Source: Isoetes taiwanensis (taxonomy: Eukaryota; Streptophyta; Lycopodiopsida; Isoetales; Isoetaceae). From it: 64,000 nucleotides of DNA. The stretch's first letter is position 1, and each line of letters begins with the position of its first letter. Of this stretch, positions 25,081 to 34,321 are shown in pieces. The stretch is from the NCBI GenBank assembly GCA_021234155.1, contig JAJEKV010000006.1, positions 21,195,673-21,259,672 of the forward strand, written 5' to 3'. The notes below the pieces were generated by a model. It searched no databases. It was not told the DNA's origin and saw only the letters and a list, made by a program, of their open reading frames with translations. The position numbers and the translations under genes are program-made.

Positions 25081-25140
25081 TTATCTTATCTTATCTTATC
25101 TTATCTTATCTTATCTTATCTTATCTTATCTTATCCTATC
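25081..25140. repeat. (TTATC)n pentanucleotide microsatellite
   Basis: Eleven uninterrupted TTATC units followed by one CTATC variant, seen directly. The same repeat recurs at 53214-53243. Confidence 0.95.
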
Positions 25141-28100
25141 CAATGCCAGATTTTTAAAGCAAATTTCATGCATAAGATTTTGTTGCGACGACAATAAGTT
25201 TACTTAACATGAAGATGAAAACATTCTATGGAGGGTTTCTTTTTTTATAGATTTTGATGTCACCAAGATAGAGGATGTTACTTAGATACCTCAGAGTATT
25301 AATATAACAAAATAGAATGCAAAAGAGCGTGCCTAATAAATCCCTATTTTGTATTTGAACTTTATCCATTTGGCAACAAACAATTGCATTGGATGGTAGA
25401 ATATTTTACATGTGATTTTTATATATAAGTGAATCTAACCCTACCCTGCCTTCTGGTAGGGTCAACTACCTCCAACTATGCCGACGCTACTTTGTTGCTC
25501 GTGTGCCTCTTATGTATTGTCCTTTGCTTTGTAATCAAGCAATAGATTTGTTAGCTAAAAGTGTGCATTCAATTAACTTATGTTGCCTATAGATAGAGAA
25601 GTCATGTCGAATTCTTTGTGAAAGCGTATTTTCATGAATTACTTTCGGTATTTGCATATCCATAGACAAAGACTATGTATTTGGAATGATAGAAAGGTGA
25701 CTTAAGAATTTAGATGTTTTGTTGTAGAGGGTTCCACTTCCAGCATGCCATATGATGTACAAACACAAATTCTTAGCACGTCTCTAGTGTTCCCCCATAT
25801 ATGCATTGCATTTTTCATTTCAGAATGATAGATTGTTGCATTCCTTGCTTTCTTATATATATAGAATGTAATCTTAGCATCATTGTTGTTAGTTATGACC
25901 TTGGTTTTGGCTTCTACTTCATGCACTTGAAATATTGCTCGGAAGCCCCTATTAGATATTGATATGTTTAAGCTTGATTTTACTCCCAACTCTTCATAAA
26001 CCATAAACAATGCACCCATTCATAGTACAATAACTTGTCATTATCCTATTATATATACAAAAGAAATTTATCGCTGGCCTTGCGTCAGTTCTCTTCGTTA
26101 ACCAGCTGCAAAAAGAAGTTTTGTCTTTGAGTCGAATAGATCTTAATTCTAGACATCCCTTGAGATGCTTGATAGAGATGTATGTTGATTCTGATTCACA
26201 TCTTGTGGAGGCAAGTCAAGACATGCTGTTTGACCCCATATTCTTTCTGGAATGGTCTAGAGTGCCCAACATAGAATATTCTCCATAAACTACCGCCAAT
26301 CTAATGGCCTCGAAAAATTTAGAGCGTGAAATGCTAATACACTCCACAAATAATGGAATATTACAAAGCGCTTATATCAAAGTTAGTTCTGGTTTGTGTC
26401 GAGATTTTGTTTGTACATGACCACTTATCACCCACAAATTAAGGGTCTCTAGCGGCATGAGTCCCTTGAAAAAATGTGACAAAAATCAGAATCTCTACCC
26501 AGGTCAAGAGTGGTCATGTGAGAGGCAAGAAGCTTCTCAAGGAGCAACTATTGTCTCGGTAAGCATGGTAAACCACAAGTTGCCATTTTTTATGACACTC
26601 AATCTAAGCTCATAATGAACAAAGGAATTTGGAACACGCAGTTTGGCACCGATCACCTTATCAAGGGCAAGGGATTCACCCTGGAAAATACGATGGAGGA
26701 TATTATAACATTAGTAAAAAAAAGAAAAAAAAAAGAAAAAATGATGATGGAGAAGAAGAAGAAGAAATTTTAAACTCCTAAGATTTACATGTTTGAGGTT
26801 ATTAACATAACTTGAACCATAAAAAATTGGGATGCCCATCATTTAACTAGCTAGAACCTACATTTGTTATTGACATTGTTACCATCAAGTGCTCCCAAAT
26901 GCACATTAGACCCTTCATTACTATTGAGAGCTCCAAAATTATTTGGGGCCTACAATGCCCCACTAGTTGCTCGTAAATATTGGAAGTCCCGTCCCACACT
27001 TGGAGGCCAATAATATGGGGCTAGATAACCATTATATGGCCAAAATTTAATGGGTGTTCTCGCTAATATTAACATTGGCTTAACTTAACTTCTTGGTTCT
27101 TCCTCGATTTTGTGTTGATACTAATGCGGCCCGGATGTGTATAAAGACAAATCACGAGAAGCAAACATCAAAATTGCTGACTTTAAACTTGTAATAAGAA
27201 TGCGTCTACATCGAGAATAATCATTTCGGTCGAAAACAAATAAGCAAATTAACTCCCTGGAATACAAAGTGGGAAATTTGACTGTTAAATTGTCTCCTCC
27301 ACACAACACTCGGCTTTAGTTATTGTACCCGCGAGATGAGTGCAAATCATGAATCTGGTTTGAGATAATAAAATGTTCGTTTTCCAATATACTCAAATTC
27401 CGGTTTATTATTCTTCTGTGGGATTTGGAAAAGAAAGCAATTTGGAAAAAGCAGAAATGAGCATCGGCATTCTTGGAAGTTTAATAGGGATTCTAGATAA
27501 GAGTAGAATGCTCAAGAAACTAACCTCTTGCTCATTCTCACGGCTATTCTCGACAAAATTCTTCCTAAAAGGCATGTATGAAGACAAATAACCATTTTAA
27601 GTCCCTACCTTTTTTTTGATAGGAGAGTTCCCTGACAAGTTTTTGCATTTGTCTTCACCAGCTGGTTGGTTGCCCTAACCGAATCCTCGGCAATTGTATG
27701 ATTTTGATTCAGTTTACATCTTGTTCTATATATATCTTACTTCATACCAAGATAAGTACTTTACGTATGTTGATGCAAGAAATAGCGCATTATAGTCCGA
27801 CACAAAAAAACACTGCAACAAAAAAAACGAGAGATTGTATGATATAACGCAAAATAATCAAAGATTGGAATTAGACTATATTTGCATATCGAGGCCCCGA
27901 CAAAATGTAAATATTGTCGCCGCCTTTGTAATCTTATCCGATGCACGATTTGCCACGATATACCGAGGGTTTTCAAACATACACATTGCAATTCGGGATA
28001 TCTGATGCGATGGGGTGGGGGAGGTAATAACCCGGGCGCTTGTCCAATTATGACGTGGATATCCCAAATCTTGGGCGCGAAAAGTGCAAAGAAGAACTTT

Positions 28101-28380
28101 TTTCGCTGCTTCCAATTAGTGATGCGCATACACCTAACTAGCGAATGATGTTTGGAGGATGTTGGGATGCTCCTCAGGATCCTTGAACGCCTCAAGCGTT
28201 GTAGATTAGGGCTCTCCCCATTCAATAAAGGTCGCTGTGTAATCTGGGAAGGCACTCAGGCATCCACAAATGGCTACACCTTAGTTTGCTGTGTGCAAAT
28301 CTAGACTCTCCAAAGATCCACGAATCCTTGCATTGTAGCTTAGAGGCTGCAATTCTTTGCTATCCAAAGGTCAGTGATCT
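25141..28380. other. intergenic sequence, no gene recognised
   Basis: Only short frames without recognisable motifs are present (for example 25702-26019 and 27761-28255 on the minus strand). A purine-rich low-complexity run, A/G with GAAGAA units, lies at 26716-26773. Nothing else can be assigned. Confidence 0.5.
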
Positions 28381-28386
28381 TTTCTA

Positions 28387-28574
28387 GCATTTTCTTTGGA
28401 TACGAATGTGTGGATTTGATGAGATTTTGCTTTATGCTTGCTATTAATGTATACAACAAATCTAGGCTTTCTAGCATTCTTGATCTTTCTAGGCTGCAAA
28501 TTTCTTGATCTTTCTTTCTTGCATTTTCTTTGGCTATGAACATGCTGATTTTTTGAGATTCCATGTTATGCTTT
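28387..28574 (+). repeat. imperfect direct duplication, about 130-bp spacing
   Basis: GCATTTTCTTTGG.TA.GAA ... TG.GATTTT.TGAGATT ... TATGCTT occurs at 28388-28441 and again at 28510-28574. The intervening TTTCTAG(C/G)...CTTGATCTTTCT motif is also repeated. Non-coding. Confidence 0.6.
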
Positions 28575-28789
28575 CTTAAGTTTCAGTTCTTGCTAAATTA
28601 TTAGGAGTTAATTGGATGCTTAGTCTCTTGTTTCTCAATTTGATTTCTATTTGGCAGATCAGTTGGATAACATGCCTATCACAAGATCAAGGCTAGATAC
28701 TAATAGGACAAATAGGGCAATGCCAATGCACTACAACCCCAATATTTGTTCCACGGCTGAAAACAACAGTAAAAACAGCATACGCATTG

Positions 28790-29045
28790 TTTTTTTGAAG
28801 ATTTGAAAAAAACCTACACGTAGTTATATGGAGGTGTGGTTTTTCAAGGATATGCTGTAGTTTTTCTTAAGGAGCCGTAGGTTTTTTTTTTAAGAACGTG
28901 TAATTTCCTAAGGAGGTGTAGTTCTTTTTTTAAGGATGTATTGTTTTTTCAGGCAATATGGTTTTTTGAAGGGATGTTTTTTTAAAGGTGTTGTTTTTAA
29001 GGTAGTATTTTTTTGAGGTGTAGTTTTTTATGGTTTTCTAAGAAT
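28790..29045 (+). repeat. T-rich tract with repeated GGTGTAGTTTTTT-like units
   Basis: Six to eight irregular units of the type GGTGTAGTTTTTT(T)AAGGA on one strand. The complementary motif AAAAACTACACG, with variants, occurs in inverted orientation at 34160-34305, just before the pogo-like transposase. It could be subterminal repeats of DNA transposons, or slippage-driven low complexity. Confidence 0.5.
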
Positions 29046-29087
29046 CCATATATGATCAAGTTGTCCACATGCCATTACTACCACAAG

Positions 29088-29233
29088 ATGGCAGCATACA
29101 GCTATATGCATGCTTGACACACTTCACTAGCATTTTACTTCATACATGCGTGTGTGTGTGTTTGTATGGCAGCATACAACTATATGCATGCTTGACACAC
29201 TTCACTAGCATTTTACTTCATACATGCGCGCGC

Positions 29234-29270
<37 letters not shown>
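29088..29270 (+). repeat. 78-bp tandem duplication ending in (GT)n, second copy expanded
   Basis: ATGGCAGCATACA(G/A)CTATATGC ... TTTTACTTCATACATGCG occurs at 29088 and again at 29166. Copy 1 ends in a short (GT) run (29150-29161). Copy 2 ends in (CG)n followed by about 16 GT units (29226-29270). The open frame through this tract is a by-product of the repeat. Confidence 0.9.
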
Positions 29271-29271
<1 letters not shown>

Positions 29272-29905
29272 AGTACTTGTATGCAACGCTGTGTGTGGAG
29301 CGTGAAACTTGAAGACATCCATCACTTAGCAACTTGTATAAGACACATTGATATGATGAACCAAATTAAAGATGGACACTGGTTTGGCATCATATAGGCA
29401 TTTCTTGAAGGACATTTGATCACCTAAGTATATCTTGAACACTTGAAGTCAAAGGTTAAGGACCTCAAAGTTAAAGATCCGAATACCACTCAAAATTCAA
29501 TGGTAATTTGCATGATTCAAGCTTTTGCCATGATGTTAAGGCATGATTTGCTATTTCCCAAGGCTTTACTACCATCATTCCACCCAAGAAAATCATCTCT
29601 TATACATCATCTTCTTCCCTTTCAGACACAATTGCCATTTGTCGAGACCAAAGTTAGCAAGACCATTTTTCCTATTCAAAAGTACACCATTCATCCATCA
29701 CATATGAAAATTTGCTAAAATTCCATCCAATTTAGCCATTTCTAATGTCTAAAATAATATTCTCTCTCTAAAAAACAAAGATAGAGAAAGTACACATTTG
29801 ACATGACATTCCTATAAAAGGCAAAAAGTTGGCCTAAAAATCTCAAAATCCAAGCACCATTGTGCATACATGGTCAAAGGTTTCCATTATATAACCCCCA
29901 CATGA
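29271..29905. other. anonymous sequence before the minisatellite
   Basis: A 91-codon plus-strand frame (29443-29718), rich in lysine, proline and phenylalanine, has no motif I recognise. The sequence style (AAAGTTAAAGATCC, CATTTGACATGACATTCC) resembles LTR retrotransposon non-coding flanks, but no LTR pair can be shown. Confidence 0.35.
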
Positions 29906-30312
29906 CAAGGAGGCTCAAACATGCCACCTAGGCTACAACATGTCAAGGTGGCTCAAACATGCCGTGTAGAGGGCTCCAACATGCCATGTGGGCTCCAACA
30001 TGCCACCTCGACTCCAATATTGCCAAGGTGGCTCAAACATGCCACTTAGGCTCCAACATGCCACGTGGTCTCCAACATGCCACCTCGGCTCCAACATACC
30101 AAGGTGGCTCAAACATGCCACCTAGGCTCCAACATGCCAAGGTGGCTCAACCATGCCACGTGGGCTCCAACATGCCAAGGTGGCTCAAACACGCCACCTA
30201 GGATCCAACATGCCAAGGTGGCTCAACCATGCCACGTGGGCTCCAACATGCCAAGGTGGCTCAAACATGCCACCTAGGCTCCAACATGCCAAGGTGGCTC
30301 CAACATTCCAAT
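29906..30312 (+). repeat. minisatellite of about 19-base units around CATGCCA
   Basis: About twenty units alternate GGCTCCAACATGCCAAGGT and GGCTCAAACATGCCACCTA, with CCACGTGGG variants. The 38-40 base pair of units forms a higher-order repeat. A related pair of units stands alone at 30417-30460. Long frames on both strands are translations of the repeat. Some units contain the palindrome CCACGTGG. Confidence 0.9.
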
Positions 30313-30469
30313 TCAAACATTAATGGCCTAAAAATACCATTTCTATTGAAATACTTTTCAATGGTTTAATTGATTTCTTATGTTATTTTTTTATGGTTCA
30401 AATGTTGTACCCCTAGGATCCACCATGCCACCTAGTTGGCTCAAACATGCCTTGCTCAAACATGTTGCT

Positions 30470-31850
30470 TCATAAACCTCACCTTGCTTTTTTTTTTTTC
30501 TATTTTGGGATTCTGCCTTTGGCGCCAGGGTTTTGGCTTCGGGAGCGACGATACAATGACTTTATTTTACTTGTGGGGAGTTGTTAGCAAGTTTGCTTGA
30601 AAATCTTGTAAGGTTTTACTATTTCTTGATAGATTACAGAAATTATGTCCTAATGCTACGTTTGCTAGATCGTTGTAACCATTTTCGGCTTTATCATTTG
30701 GCTGCGCCAGGTTACCTGCTAGATTTTGCATGATGCAAGATAGATGACAACAGAAATTGCGTATTAGAACTAGTGGCATACTCTGGAAGGAAAATGCCGA
30801 ATTTGTGGAGGGGAACCTCTTCTTTGTGATGGGTACTAATTTTGTATAAGGCATGAGGCCGTTTTTGAGAAAAAGGTACAAGGCAGATGACGGAATGGCT
30901 GGAGCCGAATCTCTGCACTGGCTCCTCACTGCATACTTTTTTTGTGTGCGCCTAGATATTAGGCTTAAAGGGAGTATCCTAGGCGACCTGGCAAAAGGAT
31001 TAATGCTTAAGGCGCAGTTGGAACTCTATCTATTGTGTCTTTTATAATTAAATTTGTCATCTATCTGATCTATTGTGTAATCTTTGTAATTTATTGCGTC
31101 TTTATATTGTAAATCTATGTTTAAATGTATTTGTGAGCTTGAGATTCTGGATTTAATTCTAAAATAACAGAATATAGGGTAAAAACTTGCAGAATGTCAA
31201 GTGAACTTACGAATGTAGGGTAAAAACATAAAATGACTTTCAAGCTTCACATTCACGTCCACGTGGCATCATAGGATTGGGCGAGACGACAGAAAAAATG
31301 CCACCTGACATTTACGTCATTCAGAAGGTTGACGATTGTTTGAATGTGAACTGTGTGAAGAGTTGTAATATTTGTGCGCTTTGGGGTGGACAAAGCTTCA
31401 GTATCATGTAAAATTCATGGTTGTAGACACACGATTGATAGAAAAGCTGTTTTGTATCATCCGTAGGTTGTTATATGGTCTGTATTGTGGTATTGGCATT
31501 TGATAAAGCATGTCATCACCTGAGATGTGGAGTCACTTACAGAGATCATCTTGTAACATAGTAACCGTTGGTTGAGTTAAGTATTTCGAGTTAATTAAGT
31601 TCAAAGGTTATTTTGAGTAGAAGATTCAAAGGTTGCTTGGCACCATTTGTTGGACAGTTATTTTTCTAGAACAAAAAATATGCACCTTCAGATGAGGAAG
31701 ATTTCAAAGAATCTTTTTAATCTAAAGGCTCAAGGTTAACGCCACAAACAATCACGACGTGTCTACATAGAGAAAAAAAAGGGGGGAAATTTTAGAGGCC
31801 TTTGAAATTTTAAACGAAAAAAAGGGGCAAACGTGCATATTCTTCTCTTC
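30470..31850. other. intergenic sequence, no gene recognised
   Basis: A 120-codon minus-strand frame (30567-30929) and its overlap partners have no recognisable motif. The stretch from 31030 to 31830 is AT-rich without notable structure. Nothing can be assigned. Confidence 0.45.
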
Positions 31851-31857
31851 TCTGGCG

Positions 31858-31998
31858 ATGGCGCTCAGACCATGGCGCTTCCTCCTTTTATGTCCCTTTC
31901 TATTCCGGCTATGGGGATGTGCAGCTCTAGGCTCGATCTGCAAGACCAAAACGGCTATGGCGGTTCATTTCACTTGCGGCCACGCCTTCTTCCCCTAG
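31858..31998 (+). CDS. possible short first exon with signal-like N-terminus
   Basis: The 46-codon frame begins MALRPWRFLLLCPFLFRLWG, a basic N-terminus followed by a hydrophobic core as in a secretory signal, and then stops. It lies in a locally GC-richer patch after an AT-rich flank, as a gene start might. A 28-base imperfect tandem repeat (TCCTGGCGAG.GCAGATGGAGCATG) follows at 31999-32055. No family is recognised, and intron acceptors downstream (TTTTGTATGCAG at 32139, GTTCTTAACAG at 32271) are only suggestive. Could be chance. Confidence 0.2.
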   Translation: MALRPWRFLLLCPFLFRLWGCAALGSICKTKTAMAVHFTCGHAFFP

Positions 31999-32059
31999 CG
32001 ATCCTGGCGAGCGCAGATGGAGCATGCGGTCCTGGCGAGTGCAGATGGAGCATGGCGAT

Positions 32060-32950
32060 GGCATATAAGTTTATTTTGCGCTTGGATTTGCTTTGTAACC
32101 ACTGTCTTAGATGCTGCTGACTGAAAATTTTGTATGCAGGTTCTTTGTTCAGGGAATAGAAGTATCCTTAGCTTCCCAAACCAGCTATGGCCGAATCAGT
32201 ATGTGAGGAGCCGAATCTTTGTCTTACGGTTCTGTCACTAACTCTGTGCTTTCGTCCCCTGTTCTTAACAGACAATGAAGATTACATGCAATGGCTTTTC
32301 GGCTAAGCTCAACTCGGCTGTTATTTCTGAGGGTATGCACAGATATCATAAGCTATGGTTTCCTTATGATCATTTACAAAGCTCCTAACTATTACGATAG
32401 AAAACAGCCCTTTATATTATAGTAAGATAATTTTGAAGATTGGAAAGAAAATGACGTTGGATATAGTTTCTACTCTTTGATGAGGGCAATGAAGAAGATA
32501 TTAAGCTATCATGTTTGTTTATCTTTCTTTGGATGTCCATATGTGAGTTATTTAATGTATAAGGGCTGATTATGGCCTTTGGTGCTTGTTTCAGGTTAAT
32601 GGGTTTTCAAGGGAGTAATAGCTATGTCAGATCTTGACCTGATCCCGCTCGTTCTTCAGGTATAGAAAGTAGCTAAATAGGTTCATAAGTTGGTTTGTAT
32701 GGTTTGGTGCTATATGTCATTCTAATTCTGTGATCACGAAAAAAACATCAGAAGAATTACCTATATTTTGTCCTAGTAAGGTTGGTCATGATGAAACAGT
32801 TTGGATGGATATAGTGGCGTGCACTGGTGCAAGTATTGTTGATGAATGTTCAAATTCGTAGATACCGCCAATGGCATGCCCAGTTAGGAGCTTTCATGTC
32901 TTCAATAATTCAGTGAGTATGATGGTTTTTGTATTTCCCTTCTAGCGTAT
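32060..32950. other. anonymous, possibly intronic sequence
   Basis: No domain is readable. Several good-looking splice acceptors exist (32139, 32271), but no continuous coding path could be built. The stretch ends where the 385-bp tandem duplication begins. Confidence 0.35.
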
Positions 32951-33716
32951 CCATGTGTTTTCAGCTAAACTGTAGTATGCCATTCCTTTTCAGTGCTGCT
33001 CTTGTGCATGGTCAAAGAGAAGTGCTTGTACAGGTATAAGCAAGGTATAAGCAGTGAAGTTTAAAGATGCCATGCTTCCTAGTTGCTTAAGAGAATGATA
33101 CTGAGTTTATAGATGACATAAATGTTAGATTAACCAGTGTTTAAAGGTTTTCAAATCTTCATCTGGAAAGATGAAATTTGCTGGATAGTAAAAAAGTTTC
33201 AGAGAAGATGAACGAGATAACAATATTTGTTAATTGTATTTGCTTTAAATATTATAATTTTCTAAGAGACAAATTTTGTTATAGGGCGTAAGTAATAAAG
33301 CAAGCTGTGTTACAACATTGGTAGCAGCTGGCCATCCATGTGTTTTCAGCTGACCTGTAGTATGCCATTTCTTTTCAGTGCTGCTCTTGTGCATGGTCAA
33401 AGAGAAGTGCTTGTACAGGTATAAGCAAGGTATAAGCAGTGAAGTTTAAAGATGCCATGCTTCCTAGTTGCTTAAGAGAATGATTCTGAATTTATAGATG
33501 ACATAAATGTTAGATTAACCAGTGTTTAGGGGGTTTCCAATCCTCATCTGGAAAGATGAATTTTGCTGGATAGTAAAAAAGTTTAGAGAAGATGAACGAG
33601 ATAGCAATATTTGTTAATTGTATTTGCTTTACATATTATAATTTTCTAAGAGACAAATTTTGTTATAGGGTGTAAGTAATGGAGCAAGTTGTGTTACAGC
33701 ATTGGTAGCAGCTGGC
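32951..33716 (+). repeat. tandem duplication of a 385-bp unit
   Basis: Copy 1 (32951-33335) and copy 2 (33336-33716) both run from CCATGTGTTTTCAGCT to ACA(A/G)CATTGGTAGCAGCTGG. By eye they differ at only a few percent of positions and by a few indels (TTTCAGAGAA against TTTAGAGAA). Non-coding. Both carry AAGCAAGGTATAAGCAGTGA and TTGCTTAAGAGAATGAT. Confidence 0.93.
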
Positions 33717-34321
33717 CACATCTGTCTATCTTACTATTCCATTGTTTATTGCCCGAACGGACTTGTTTGGGTTCGATTCCCAAAAGGCTTATTTGAAAAT
33801 AACTATAGCAATTGTATATGTGTGGATACTTTCCATAGTGTTTTAATATTAATTTTCTACGTATTGTATGTCTTTAATGAAGACAATTCAAGGGCTATGT
33901 GTTGATAATGTTGTAAAGTTTGGTTTCCCACACATTGTTATTTGAAGGAAAAATAATGCCTAGTGGCATTAAAACAACAATGTTATTTGTCTTTTCCACG
34001 TGTGGATATGTCATGTAGTTTGTTTTTTTCTAATGTAGTAATTTTAGTTTTCTACGTGTTGTAATGTTCAAAACAACATGTCTTATATTGAGAAAAACAA
34101 CGCCTGGTTGCACTAGAAACAACAGTGAAAAAATATTAAAACAACACATTGATTTTTTTTTAAAAACTACTGTCAATTTTATATGCATGGGTTTTTTAGA
34201 CAAAAACTACATGTTGTTTCTAGCATTTTCGGAACAAAACTACGGGTAATTTTTAAGTGTTGTTTTTTTGCAAAAAAGACACCAAAAAACTACACGTTGG
34301 GCAGATTTTGGGGTTGTTGTG
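33717..34321. other. AT-rich flank of the pogo-like element with AAAACAAC/ACTAC motifs
   Basis: Repeated short motifs (AAAACAACA, AAAAACTACA, GTTGTTT) occur between about 33970 and 34310. They could include the left terminus of the transposon whose transposase starts at 34322, but no terminal inverted repeat or TA target duplication could be fixed by eye. Confidence 0.4.

Noticed and set aside
28672-28800. Frame starting MPITRSRLDTNRTNR as a retrotransposon gag start
   Set aside because: Stops soon after, no capsid motif, zinc knuckle, LTR or primer-binding site seen nearby.
29933-30277. Overlapping open frames on both strands of the minisatellite
   Set aside because: By-products of the 19-base repeat; no start context, no non-repeat coding sequence attached.
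33767-33783. A perfect tRNA-like T arm (stem TTGGG/CCCAA, loop TTCGATT) resembling a pol III B box
   Set aside because: No matching acceptor stem, D arm or convincing A box at the right distance; probably chance or a very old SINE relic.
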